64,000 nucleotides of DNA from contig JAKSGN010000034.1 in the NCBI GenBank assembly GCA_024180945.1, positions 124,001 through 188,000 of the forward strand, read 5' to 3'. The position numbers and the translations under genes are program-made. Shown piece after piece: positions 21,083 to 32,322 of this stretch. Position 1 is the first letter of the stretch; every line of letters starts with the position of its first letter. The notes below the pieces were generated by a model. That model made no database searches and was not told where the DNA came from. It was given only the letters and a program-made list of their open reading frames with translations. The stretch is from Macrophomina tecta (Eukaryota > Ascomycota > Dothideomycetes > Botryosphaeriales > Botryosphaeriaceae).

Positions 21083-22774
21083 CCGAGCTCCCCACTTACT
21101 GCCTCATCCTGCTGTTTTCTAACCCTAGGATATATGGTCGAAACAATTCGGGCTGACTTGTTTGGTGTCCCATACAAAATTCAGGTAGCCTTGCCGTCCC
21201 ACCCACCCGAAATCATTGCTACGTGCCGGCTGAATACATTGGCCTTCCCGCCCGAAAATCCACCATGCGACTCCATAGAATTATCCATCTGCGCCCATTA
21301 ATCATGAGTATCATTTAAACTGTTCGAAAACCTCTCGTAACCGTAATACAATTGATAGTTGATGTTAGGGGGGAACTCAGATGCGCACGGGCCCGCCAGT
21401 AGTTCCTCTATGGGCGCGTCGCTAGGTGCGCTGCAGGCGTCGGATTGTGAGCTGGCACCAGTAAAGCCCGAAACTTTAACTAGCCACGCTCCTGCCGTGA
21501 TGCGTTCTGAACGCGAAAATAAAGAACGTCGCGTCTGAGCGCGCTACACATGCGTCGATACACTTCGCATCTTCAATCTCTACGTCTTTTTCTTCTCTTG
21601 TCCCTTCAACTACCAACTCTTTGTCCAACAATTGTTATTTCCAAGTCTTAATTTGCCACGTTAATCCAACTCTATCAGAGAACATGGACCTTTTCGAATA
21701 CCAGGGAGGCTACGGTGTGCTTGTATGCAAACCGTGCGCCTTTGCCGTCCCGCCCTCCCACCTCCATAGACACATCGCCAAAAAATTATCAAGGAGATGC
21801 CTACCACGCCTTTAGCCTCAATTCATTATTAGCTAATGCTAAAAGGCCGGCCAAAGCTCTTGCAGCCTATCTGAGCAAGAAGTTCAACTTACTCGACCCA
21901 CGAAATGTCTATGTTCCAAGGCAGTCGCCGACAGTCGGGCTTATTCCCGGGCTAAAGCTTCATCGCGGCTTCTAGTGCAGCCGCTGCGACTTTGTACGAA
22001 CCGCTACACCGTACGCCGAAGAAATCATGCAAAGGCATTTAATATCCACCCCGCCATTCCACGTAGGCGCGGTAGCCAGAAGAAAGTCCCGAACGCGCCC
22101 GCAGAGGACAACGGCCCGATTTTTGGGGAAATCTACTGCCAGCGCTTCTTCGTCACCGGGCCGCAAAGCTCATACTTTACATACAGAAGATCGCTATTGG
22201 TTGCTGTAGCGCTGAATATCAGGCGATAGTGGAACAGAGGCAGCACTTGGTATCATCGCACAGCCTCGACTGAGGAATCGGGGACGAGGGACGCAGTGTT
22301 CGCGGGGCATCGCGAGACCCCGGAAAAATGCCAAGAGAGCCTCCATTTTCTGCTTTGCCCTCACTTTCCTGCGTCAACCTCGCTTTTTGTTGGTCTAATC
22401 CTCTACTTCCTGCTCGTTGCGCTACCTCAACCTCACTTTTCTTCCTTACTTTTCTGCCGTCCTCACTATCCTGCCGCCCTCACTTCTCTGCCACTCTCAC
22501 AGTCTTGGCAATTTTCAGGGTCTCCGCGGTCCCCCGCAAACGTCGCACAGCTCGTCCCTTCTCTCGTGCAGCAAGATCTATGGTAACCGCACGATTCGTA
22601 CGATAAGCTTGGCTTTACATAGCCTGCACGGCATGATCACCAAATATTCGATGTTTTGATGACGCCTCGACGCCTATCCCTCATACCAGCGAAAGCTGGT
22701 CAAAGCCTGGTGCAAAACAGGAAACGGTAGGGAAACGGCTGGCCCAACGAGTGGCTGCACTCAGCTCCTACAAG
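21083..22774. other. Long gene-free stretch with pyrimidine-rich imperfect repeats
   Basis: No supported gene over 1.7 kb. At about 22355-22510 the plus strand is pyrimidine-rich, with irregular repeats of CCTCACTTTCCTGC-type units; its unit structure is too diverged to call a satellite. Confidence 0.45.
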
Positions 22775-23362
22775 TCCTCCATGTGTGTCGGAGGCTGCGT
22801 GCGGAGGTGGATGATCAACTACAGGTCCGTAAGCGTGATCGCCAATTTGCGACAATTCTAGGTCGGGCTTGGCGAGAGATTTGGCTGCAATTGGGCCGTC
22901 GCTGTCGCTGTCCGCATCGCAGCGACTCGGGCCCAGATCGTAGGGGCTCTGCTATGTGCGCTGCAGCGTTAGAGGGTCTGCCGTAGTGATGGAGGCAGTG
23001 ACGCGCTTGATGGCGCTTGTGTTCTTGATGTCGTTCGTAGTCTGAAGGACTGAGTTTACGGCTGCTTTAGGGCATTGTCGCACATTGACGGCGCTTTCGA
23101 CCGCCATCCACGCCTCCCTGCGCCGTGATAGGCATAGACCCCACCGCGGAAGCTGCGTCTGTGGTCGCGTGCATCGTCAAGAAGCTGCTTTGCCTGGGTC
23201 CCAGTTGTGCGGCGTGCTCGAAGAGTGAAAGGAGCTTGTCGGCCGGTCGCAATTCGGGATTGAGCGGTAGCGGATTGCCAGTAGAGCGTCTTAATACGCG
23301 TTGCAGGGCACCTGCACGTGGCATTGTGGCGTAATTTCGTTCTCGCTGCGATGTGGTAGTTC
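22775..23362 (-). mobile_element. LINE family 1, copy D: 5' end of ORF1
   Basis: On the minus strand it aligns with the 5' part of copy C (38590-39190): a leader GCAGCGAGAACGAA, an ATG not obvious in copy C (MPRAGALQRVLRRSTGNPL), LSLFEHAAQL and further blocks. Frames are broken by stops. The piece ends in the middle of ORF1 and lies head to head with the nuclease-kinase gene at 23560, so it may supply upstream sequence to that gene. Confidence 0.75.
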
Positions 23363-23559
23363 CAACCTGGGAATGGTGGAAGGTCCTCCGCCCGCTTTCG
23401 AAGCTGAAGGTGTGATCTGCGGCTGGCCGGGCAACGGCGTGTTGACGGTTGGTCTGTGCTTGTGCAGCGTCTCTTAAAGCCGAGCTCCCGCCATTACCTT
23501 TGGAGAGGAGGTAAACAAGCAGGTACGCATCGAACAGCCTACAAGACCATCTTTCGAGA

Positions 23560-25920
23560 ATGGAGGCAGAACTCGAGCGACTTCGACAGCAACTTCGAGA
23601 GGAACAGCGTCTCCGGGAGGAGGCTGAAGCGCGAGAACTGCAAGCAGAGGCGCGGGCAGCCGCCGAGGAGCGACAGCGCGAAGAGGCAGAGGCCAAAGCA
23701 ATCGCTGAGCAGCAGCGCCGGGAGGAAGAGCAAAAACGACGAGAAGAAGAGCAGCGACGGCGAGAAGAAGCAGAGGCTATCAATCGCAGGACGACGCTCA
23801 CCGAATTCCTACAGGCTTGCCACGAGATCTTCCTTTCCCTCAGAATCACCGACGATGAAACGCTCACCACCCAAGGTGACGTTACCAAGCCTGCTGGCAG
23901 ACTCTACCCCAACCAAATCATCCCCTGGGATACGTTCCCGACCGATCAATCAGAGATATGGACCGAGCTCTCTGCCAGCCCGGCTTTCGCATCGAATCGA
24001 GTCTTTGCCTCGACGCACCAGTTGGACCACATCCGCACAACCATGGACCCGATCGACAGCGAAGAACTACTGCGCCATTTTGCGCGCTCGGCGGTGGAGA
24101 AGCCGGTACAGAATATCGTGGACGAGATCTTCAATGACGAAACCCTGCGGGAGAAACTTGGACTGCGGGGAAGGGTATCGTTCCAAAGCCACACGAACCT
24201 CGGCCGGTCGGATGCGACGGTCGACGAAGCGATGGAACGCATGTCTATCAGCGACACGTCTCGCGGCAATCAGAGGGCCGCCTCTGCTCGGCCAGCGACC
24301 TCGGAACGGAGGGGAAAGGGCGGTGGGCGGGCGGATCAGTTCTGCATATACCGGCAGGAAGACGGGTCAAGCAGCCCAGCGGTTGCGATCGAGTACAAGG
24401 CACCGCACAAGCTGACGCGAGGGGCGATCACGGCCGGATTGAGCGGCACGATCGTGCCAGGCCGGGATGTCATCGACAAGGAGGGCAACAGCGTAGAGTT
24501 CTTTTCGAAGTGGCTCCTGGCGGCTGTCGTCACCCAATGCTTCTCGTACATGATCGACAAAGGAGTCCAGTACGGCTACTTGTTCACCGGCGACGCCATC
24601 GTCTTCCTGCACATCCCCAACGACCCTGTCACGGTTCACTACTACGTCAGCATTCCAGGCGTCGACGCACAGAAAGACGACGAGTATGGGGTCCAGCGAA
24701 CAGCGGTGGCGCAGATATCCGCCTTCGTCCTCCGTGCTCTTGCTGCGCCGCCGCCACCGCAAGAATGGCAGCGCATTGCAAGGCGGTCGCTGGACACATG
24801 GGTGGTCGAGTATATAGACGTCTTGAAGAAGATTCCGGAAACGGAGCGCAAGGAAACGCGCGAGACGTTCTCGTACCAGCCCTCGCGCTGGATAGGGTCT
24901 GGCCGCTCACGTGTTAAGACGCGGTCACAGTGCTTACCGATAGACGACCAAGCGGGGGCGCAGCGTGACGATGATGACGACGCCGGAGACGGAGACGTTT
25001 GGGGTCACAACATGGAACCCTCGCCAACTCCACAACGCAAGACGCGTTCCCAGACCCGGCGGGGCTCGTCTCGTCGCCAGCAAGGGGGGAAACGGAGTGC
25101 CGCCGGTAAAGGCACGTCTCGGGCGGCGACGACGGCAGCCGCGAAGTCAACGACACCGAAGCCACGACTGGAGGACCGGCCGTACTGCACGCACGAGTGC
25201 TTGCTCGGGCTGGTGCGTGGCGGACGGCTCGATGAGGACTGCCCAAACGTCCAGTCGCACAAGAAAAGGCACATCAAGCCGGACACCTTCCTCCGTCTCG
25301 TACGACGGCAGCTTCTGACGGACATCGGCGTCGACGCCGACTGCAAGCCTCTCTACCTGCGCGGCTCGCGGGGGGCGCTGTTCAAAGTGCGGCTGTCGTC
25401 GCACGGCTACACGCTGGTGGCCAAGGGGATGGAGGAACACAACGCGCGCCACTTACGGCACGAAAGTTGCATGTATCAGCACGCGTCGGCGGCGCAGGGC
25501 AGGGCAGTGCCGGTGTGCATCGGCCTGACGGATCTGGAGATTCCTTACTTCTACGACGGTGGAGCATACACGCACATGCTGTTCCTCAGCTGGGCGGGCC
25601 GTCCACTGTTCAAGTTCATCAATCAGGACAACAAGGTCGCTCTCCTGGAAAGGGCGAAGGCGACGCTGGGGCAGCTGCACGGGCTGGGGCTGCTGCACAA
25701 CGACGCGGAGATGCGCAACGTCCTGTGGGACGAGCGGACGGGCGGTCTGATGTGGACGGACCTGGAGCGGGCGGAGGTGCGGGCTCGCCGGCCGCTTGGA
25801 GAGATCTGCCCGAATCGGAAGCGGAAGAGAACAGCGTGTAAGTTGATAAGCGGTTCAAACGACGACTTTTCGCGGGAGATGATGCTGCTCTCTGCTCACG
25901 TAGCTCGCTCAGTCCGCTAG
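23560..25920 (+). CDS. Coiled coil + PD-(D/E)XK nuclease-fold + protein-kinase-like fusion
   Basis: Single exon, 786 aa. Residues 1-80 are a long charged coiled coil (repeats of REEEQ/RREEA). Residues about 85-420 contain an intact PD-(D/E)XK-type core: Asp268 or an earlier acidic residue near 259, then VAIEYKAPHK with Glu278-x-Lys280. Residues 430-570 are a basic Ser/Thr linker (TRSQTRRGSSRRQQ). Residues about 575-786 are kinase-like: Lys622 (LVAKGM), Glu635 (RHESCMY), then GLLHNDAEMRNVLWD with catalytic-type Asp715 and Asn720, and MWTDLE with Asp734 replacing DFG. It lacks a glycine-rich loop of standard form. Architecture matches the restriction-endonuclease-fold plus kinase combination described for fungal Crinkler/CR-type effector proteins; that match is from memory. 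No signal peptide, so it is probably intracellular. GC is higher than its neighbours. Confidence 0.8.
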   Translation: MEAELERLRQQLREEQRLREEAEARELQAEARAAAEERQREEAEAKAIAEQQRREEEQKRREEEQRRREEAEAINRRTTLTEFLQACHEIFLSLRITDDETLTTQGDVTKPAGRLYPNQIIPWDTFPTDQSEIWTELSASPAFASNRVFASTHQLDHIRTTMDPIDSEELLRHFARSAVEKPVQNIVDEIFNDETLREKLGLRGRVSFQSHTNLGRSDATVDEAMERMSISDTSRGNQRAASARPATSERRGKGGGRADQFCIYRQEDGSSSPAVAIEYKAPHKLTRGAITAGLSGTIVPGRDVIDKEGNSVEFFSKWLLAAVVTQCFSYMIDKGVQYGYLFTGDAIVFLHIPNDPVTVHYYVSIPGVDAQKDDEYGVQRTAVAQISAFVLRALAAPPPPQEWQRIARRSLDTWVVEYIDVLKKIPETERKETRETFSYQPSRWIGSGRSRVKTRSQCLPIDDQAGAQRDDDDDAGDGDVWGHNMEPSPTPQRKTRSQTRRGSSRRQQGGKRSAAGKGTSRAATTAAAKSTTPKPRLEDRPYCTHECLLGLVRGGRLDEDCPNVQSHKKRHIKPDTFLRLVRRQLLTDIGVDADCKPLYLRGSRGALFKVRLSSHGYTLVAKGMEEHNARHLRHESCMYQHASAAQGRAVPVCIGLTDLEIPYFYDGGAYTHMLFLSWAGRPLFKFINQDNKVALLERAKATLGQLHGLGLLHNDAEMRNVLWDERTGGLMWTDLERAEVRARRPLGEICPNRKRKRTACKLISGSNDDFSREMMLLSAHVARSVR

Positions 25921-26578
25921 CTGCGGCGGGGTTCGGTCGGTGTTGACGAGAGTTACGGGACTAGCTTTGGGTTATGCTTTGGAATTCTGACTTTCGGTAA
26001 TCTTTGGACGGCGAAGAGACGCGGTAACAGACTTTGCCGGTGGATTTAGGAGTTGGTGTAGATTGCTTTTGGCGCCATTGAGGGAAGGGAGCATTGTAAG
26101 AACTGAACAGTTGCGGCAAATAAGGGAGACAAGTCATGATACCCTAGGCATTACGTAGACAAATCGATAGTTGCTGTGTTTGTGCTGCTGATGAGAGGCC
26201 TCGGAGACTATGCAACCGACCGCGTTAGAGATATCGTTGCAAACCCGCAGCTTTGTCCTGGGCGGCGCCGTAATCCTCTTTGGCTCTCAGCCGGATTGAG
26301 CCAGCCGCTCTGCCAGCATCCTCAAACTGCATTAACGCCCACCACCAGACGTGCACGCATCGTACGTGCTCGGCAGCGGCACCTCTCGTGGCCGTCCTTG
26401 GTTGACCGCTCCGGTGGAGGTTGTGGGCTGGGCTGCCTCGCAGCGTCTGTTGCTGTGCAGCCTTGTTGTCAGAGGAGGGCGGAAGCTCGAACCACATGCG
26501 GGTGGGAACGTTTCGAACAACAAGGCGCGCCCGCGGCAGGCCTCAGCATCCGCAACATTCGAAAGGGTCCCAGTCATC
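25921..26578. other. Intergenic region between nuclease-kinase and chromodomain genes
   Basis: About 660 bases; the frames present are overlapping shadows with no recognised motif. Probably the 3' region of one gene and promoter of the next. Confidence 0.45.
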
Positions 26579-27574
26579 ATGCCCGCCGTCAAGCGACGCG
26601 TCCCGCACACAGCCTATGCCGTCCGCCGTGCTAAGCGGCAGAAGGAGTGGCTTGCCGTGCGCATCCTCGACGAATCGCCCACCCACTATCTCATCGATTG
26701 GGCCGGCCACTGGGACCCAACTTGGGAGCCCAAGCATTACGCCAACACCGCGCTGATCAAGCGAGTGGAAGGAGAAGAGGGCTGGCGCTCGGCAGGGCGA
26801 ACAGGTAGTTGACAGTGGAAGCGCAGGTGCGCGCAGAGAAGATGTATGGGGTGATAAAGGCAACATGCACGCGCGCAGCATGGACGGACCGAACCACGTC
26901 AGGCAAGAGGATAAAGGGTGTGACGAGCTCAATATTGACGACAAGACCAGCGACGGATTTTGGTCGGCCGAGCGTATTCTCCGCGAGAACAAGACACACT
27001 ACCTCATCTCCTGGGCGCCATCCTCAGGAACAGGCCGGAAGTTCAAGCCGACGTGGAAGCCTAAGGAGAATGCAAACGAGGAGTTGCGCGAGGAATGGGA
27101 GAGCAGAAAAACACGGAAAAAGAGGTAAATATTGTGAACACTCTTTCTAGCCTGTTAGTCTGGCGCTTACAGATTTCTTCGCATAGCAGGTCGGGCAAAG
27201 GTGATGATGCTGGAAAGACACAGGAAACTGACTATACTGCAAGGAAGCGAAATCGTGGCACGCAGGGGCGCGAGGATCAGCCCGATCCGAACTCTCAGGT
27301 CGTAGAGAGCATAGGAAAGCCCGCAGATCTCTTAGAGGGAATCGCGGACGCCAATAAGGCGGGATACCCGAGGACGGTTAATAACACTGACGACGTCGTA
27401 AACCCGAATCCGAGTTTAGGTATTGCTCCGGTGTTCACGCTCTTTCCAAAGAAGGTTATTATATATAGTAAGAAGCAGCGTCGTCTGCCACAACGGCCGT
27501 TGCAGCGATTTCTCCCCGATGCCCCGGATTCCCGTCGCGAATCTATTATATCCGATGAGTTCGAATGCCCATAA
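26579..27574 (+). CDS. Tandem chromodomain-like protein
   Basis: Three exons by eye: 26579-26804, 26860-27124, 27190-27574, about 291 aa, frames restored at both junctions (donors GTAGTT and GTAAAT). Exon 1 holds a first chromodomain-like module: EWLAVRILDESPTHYLIDWAGHWDPTWEPKHY. Exon 2 holds a second: FWSAERILRENKTHYLISW ... FKPTWKPKENANEELREEWESRK. The W-x-x-x-x-IL-x-E pattern, the YLI(D/S)W strand and PTWEPK are characteristic. Chromodomains bind methylated histone tails or act in retroelement integrases; no integrase is attached here. The C-terminal exon is low in structure with a basic PKKVIIYSKKQRR patch. The first intron's AAG acceptor is the least certain point. Confidence 0.7.
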
Positions 27575-28178
27575 GTTGAGGAGGAAGCTTTATATCCCTT
27601 ACCTCTTCGAACTATAAGATACGAACAGATGACTGTACACGATTGAACCTTAGCTGCATCCGGTTGTCCGTACGGGATTCGGCTTTGCTGATGCTTGAAT
27701 CTGAGGGGGATATCGAAATGATCGATAGCACGAGAACAGCTAGGATTGCATTGATGGGCGAGTAGGAGCTGCGGATTGCGGCACCAATGGATACGCTGAT
27801 AGCATTTATTTAAGGCAGCTAGATATTGGTGTCCGAGCTTGAAGAGATGCTGTTGGAAAGCGAACTGGGGAGAAGCAGTCTTTGGATAAGTAATGGTGGG
27901 ATAAAACCTTCTGAATCGACTTCGAGGTAGGTAAAACTGCTAGAAGACGCAAGCGGAGAGCGCGACAGCAGTTGGTGGTGTCCATTCGTAGCGCTGGCAG
28001 TGCTGGTAGGGTTGCGCTTGAGTGCTTATAGACTGTAAATAGCAATATAGATAGCATACGCTATAGATAACTGCTAGATAGTGTACTATAGTCGAGGTTA
28101 GCTATATTAGTAGCCTCGGTTGTGCGCCTAATAGTAGCGGTGTCCTTCGTAATGTCGTAGGTCGTCTTTTAGATTGAG
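27575..28178. other. Intergenic, nothing recognised
   Basis: AT-rich 600 bases between the chromodomain gene and the pogo element. Confidence 0.45.
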
Positions 28179-28180
28179 TA

Positions 28181-30033
28181 ACGTACTCCACAAGCGAGAT
28201 GAACACACAAGCGAGATGAACACTTCCGCCGCGGCGCGCCTCCTCTATTTTCAACACCGAATTCTTCCACAACACAACATGGAATCGATTTCATACGAAG
28301 CCAGAGTTAATTTGGCTCTTGAAGCCATTCGAAATAACAAAAAGCTAAGCCTACGAGCTGCAGCCAAGATCTACAATGTTACAATCAATACCATCCGCAA
28401 CCGACGCGACGGTAAACCTGCACGACGCGATACGCCACCCAATTCGAAAAATCTCACGGAATTGGAGGAGGAAGCTATTGTATAATACGTACTCGAACTG
28501 TCTGCGCGATCTTTTTCACCTAGACTACGTGGTGTGGAAGATATGGCCAACCATCTGTTGCATGCACGCGACGCGCCACGCGTCGGCAAGAACTGGGCCT
28601 CCAACTTCGTTAAGCGCCGGCTAGAGCTTCGTACGCGTTTTTCTCGCAGATACGACTACTAGAGGGCCAAATGCGAAGATCCGAAGGTTATTCGCGAGTG
28701 GTTTGCCCTCTTGCAGAATATGAAGGCTAAATACGGGATTCTGGATGACGATGTGTACAACTTCGACGAAACCGGGTTTATGATGGGCATTATCTCTACT
28801 ACTATGGTTGTCACTACTTCTGAAGGCCGTAGCAGGGCTAAATTGGCCCAGCCTGGCAATCGAGAATGGGCAACGGTAATCCAGGGCGTGAATACTCAAG
28901 GCTGGGCGATTCCGCCGTTCATTATCCTCGCAGGCCAGTACCACCTATCCAACTGGTATACAGAGTGCGATCTTCCGGCCGATTGGGTACTTGCGACTAC
29001 CGAGAATGGCTGGACTACGAATGAGAGAGGCCTAGAGTGGATCAAACACTTCGATAACCATACAACATCTCGTACAAAGGGCCCCTATCGTCTATTGATA
29101 CTTGATGGCCACGAGAGCCACCATTCGACCGAATTCGAGCTCTACTGCCAAGAGCACAATATCGTTACACTCTGTATGCCTCTATATTCCTCCCACCTTC
29201 TTCAGCCGCTTGATGTTGGGTGTTTTGCGCTATTAAAGCGGGAGTACGGTCGCCAGATCGAGGACTTGATGCGTATGCATATCAACCACATCAGCAAGCT
29301 TGAATTCCTCTGCGCGTTCCGTAAAGCCTTCTTTGCTTCTATGACGGAGAAAAACATACAACGCGGCTTTTTAGGAGCTGGCCTTGTACCGTACGATCCA
29401 AACAGGGTGCTTTCTAAGCTGGACGTACAATTACGGACTCCCACACCGACTGGGCCCCCGTCGGCTTCGGCTGACCCTTGGGTTTCCAAGACGCCGCAGA
29501 ACCCTCTAGAAGCGAATTCCCAGTCTGAACTTATTAAGACTCGCATTTCTAGCCACTAGAATAGCTCCCCGACCTCGTTACTAGCGGCTGTTGACCAAAG
29601 GAACGAAGGCAGTAATGCATCGGGTGGCCCTTTTAGAAGCAGAGAACTCTTCGCTACGTAAGGCCAACGGGGCATTAAGCAAGCGACGGAGGGCTAAAAA
29701 AACACGTGTCCGGCAAGGAGGGTCACTTACTATACAAGATGCACAAGGTCTACTGGATCAGAAGGCTGTGGATGAGCAGGTGCAGCAGGAAATGCGTCAA
29801 CATAGGGGTCAGTTGGGAGGGGCTCGTACAAAGTCGCGGCACTGCGGCAATTGTGGCAAGACCGGCCATAATACACGTACCTGCCAGTAGGCTGCAGAAT
29901 CATCTCATTCATCTATTTCCGACGAAATTGTAGTAAATTTGTAGTGTTGTGGTGGTAGAATTGAAGATAATTGTGGTATAGTGGCGGATAGTGTTCAACT
30001 CGCTTGTGTGTTCATCTCGCTTGTGGAGTACGT
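28181..30033 (+). mobile_element. Pogo-type (Tc1/mariner superfamily) transposon with complete ends
   Basis: A 1,853-bp element flanked by the TA duplication (28179-28180 and 30034-30035). Terminal inverted repeats of about 44 bp (ACGTACTCCACAAGCGAGAT...) differ by one base. Within each repeat the unit ACAAGCGAGATGAACAC occurs twice in tandem. It contains a CENP-B/psq-type DDD transposase gene with stops. Confidence 0.9.
28279..29890 (+). pseudogene. Pogo transposase (DDE1), inactivated
   Basis: N-terminal psq helix-turn-helix (ALEAIRNNKKLSLRAAAKIYNV), CENP-B-type second DNA-binding part, then a DDE1 core with DDVYNFDETGF (first Asp), LLILDGHESHHS (second) and LLQPLDVGCFALLK (third), all retained. 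A TAA at 28483-28485 and a TAG near 28660 lie in the same frame; a third stop at 29557-29559 and a frameshift near 29590 precede the coiled-coil/zinc knuckle tail (VALLEAENSSLRKANGA ... CGNCGKTGHNTRTC). The knuckle is CCHC. It is probably dead in itself, but its ends could be mobilised by a related active copy. Confidence 0.85.
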
Positions 30034-30035
30034 TA

Positions 30036-31257
30036 TTCCAGTTTTATCCAGATATCGATTCTCACGAGACTTGGTCCCAGGGTGATGTTCACGTCCAGAT
30101 AGTTACTGTCTTCCCTCGGAGAAACATAGAGAGAAGATAAGAGGAATATATTTCACGAAATTGGAAAAAGGAAAGAAGCGTTAGAGAGGAAGAGAGGGGA
30201 GAGAAGAACAACTCTCAAACTAAGGTATTAGAAAAGAAGTAAATTGCAATGCCAGGTGTGTACTCTACGCTCCTAAAAGATCCAACTTTCATCTGATTCC
30301 CATTATTCCGCATGCTCTTTATAGTGGGCAACGAGATGTTTTGCGGATTCGAGCCGTCGGCAATACGCCACCCGCTCAACCGATCACTACGCCCTGCCGT
30401 AGTGATTTTTGCGGCGTCCGCTCGCTATCCCGTTCATCCGATGCCTTCCTCAAGGGTGCCATAATACGAACATTCTTTACAGCGTTTCTGTGCCACTCAT
30501 ACGGGTGAGTCGATTTCCTTCGTATGAGAGATGACGTAGTAAGCGTCTGGAGGGTGAAGTCAGCAGCGTCATTCATTTTCAGCCGAAGTTGATGCCAGCG
30601 GCGGAGCTTACGAATGACTCCCGGGAGCCAACCGAGAAGGCAGAGGCCCAAATTGATGAGAAGATCTGCGCCGCAGCCACGCCTCATGACCACTGGCACT
30701 GGCGGCAAAAAAAAGCCAAGAAAATATTCACAGAAATTGCCCTGTGGAAATCTGACTTAGTCCAGATATCTTGCAACGGCCTTTCCTCTCCAAGTAAGCA
30801 CTAACCATGATGTAAAAGTGTCCTTGATTCACAGAGCGGTTGCCTTGCTGTAAACGAATTCGATCGCGGGTTACGCTCTTCATCATCGTCAACAATTGGA
30901 AGAGTTCACCGGGCCTTATGGGGCCGGACTTACTTTTGGGTGGAATTGCAATGGCGGAAGTAATTATTGAAGTGTGCAGGAGCTCTTTGCATCTCTTTCT
31001 GGGCGGTCTGCCGGGCAATTTAAAGGAAAGAAAATGGGCGTTCTGGGAATGTCTTTCGGAGCTTCCGTGTCTTTGGCGAGTCGTATGTGAATTTGATTCA
31101 GTAGTGGGATATAATGGTCATTGCTAACCGGAGCGAGGGCCGGGGGGTGGCACTTCTCATCGGCCGGCGATGATTTTGACAAATGGTGATTTTACGTATC
31201 CGTATCTACGGACCGAATCATTGCCAGGGTCAAGATGTCTTAGACTCTAGTGGTGTA
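30036..31257. other. Intergenic, nothing recognised
   Basis: About 1.2 kb without a supported gene. Confidence 0.4.
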
Positions 31258-31424
31258 CTGTGGTTGCAGCCGTATCTTTTGTTAACGCGGATCAAGTGAC
31301 AAGGGGGTAATTTGCACCGTGCACAGAGAATCACGATATCTGATTGGCTGAGATGGCCTCGCAAAGGCCACTTTGCCCCTTGTCGCGAAAGCCCCACTGA
31401 CAAAAGATATGGCTGCGACCACAG
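31258..31424. mobile_element. 167-bp MITE with TA target duplication
   Basis: Ends form an inverted repeat of about 25 bp: CTGTGGTTGCAGCCGTATCT at the left and its complement (with A/G and T/C differences) at 31400-31424. TA flanks both ends (31256-31257 and 31425-31426). No coding capacity. Further inward GACAAGGGG occurs on both arms. TA target and inverted ends are those of Tc1/mariner-type MITEs. Its ends do not match the pogo element at 28.2 kb. Confidence 0.75.
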
Positions 31425-31426
31425 TA

Positions 31427-32322
31427 CAGCCACAGCAAGGAACGCAGCAGACCTTATCTGCCATAAACTCAGATTAGGAAATAACAGCGACTCATGCGCA
31501 TTAAGTCGGGACGTGGATGCTGTCCTTGGATTTTTGTCCGTAGCTCGCTATCGTCCTGACTACTGTGGTGTCATGCATAAGCTTCGTTAGTGCGTCCCCA
31601 TCGACAGGGGGTAAAGAGCGACCATGCAAAGGGATTCTGGCCAGTGGAAATCTGCAGAAACCCTGGAGGCGGGAATTCGCGCTCAAATCGCACTAACAAT
31701 ACTTTGCTTGATACTATAGCATACCGCAGGCCTCCGCTCGGCCTGCGGATGCTTAGAGTGGTTTATGCTCCTGGGATGTCTTATAATCAACGATCTGGCC
31801 TAGCAAACTTTACGCTTTACCCTAACGGAGCCCGGCCGTATGCCGTATTCCGGCACGTTCACACTGTGGGACATCGCACCGTAGAAGCTCCGCTCAAGCC
31901 AAATGGCCAGTAAGTAATAATTCTACCAAAGTCTCCAGAGCAACAAATACAAAATAGTGGGCCAAAGAACCACAGTATTGCCAAGTACTGTTGGATTGTG
32001 AATATACCGTAACCAGGTTTCCTAAGCCTGAGTGCTCTGGCCGGTGAGTGTTGTTCAGGCCGCTGGTAACGCTGGGCGCCAGCGGAAACGGCGAAAGGGG
32101 TTACGAAGATTCGTATAGAGGTATCCTTAGGGCTTTAGAATTTACGTATCTTTCCCGATCCTTGTACTGCGGAAGAGATCCTACTTTAGGCAATTTATCC
32201 GGCAGGGCAGATGCCTTTATAAAGCTCATGGCTGCGTCCAATTGCTCTCTTTAACAACTGCTAGGCTGAAAGCTGCCATTCGTTCTCCTTTACTCTCAGC
32301 TTTACTTTATCCGGAAGGAATC
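31427..32322. other. Intergenic upstream of FAD oxidase gene
   Basis: About 900 bases with no supported gene; likely includes the promoter of the gene at 32323. Confidence 0.4.

Noticed and set aside
23067..23888. 273-codon minus-strand frame rich in Ser/Arg/Ala
   Set aside because: Antisense of the coiled-coil repeat of the nuclease-kinase gene joined to the LINE copy D.
23456..24415. 319-codon frame overlapping the nuclease-kinase gene
   Set aside because: Basic low-complexity shadow; the +1 frame from 23560 has all the conserved motifs.
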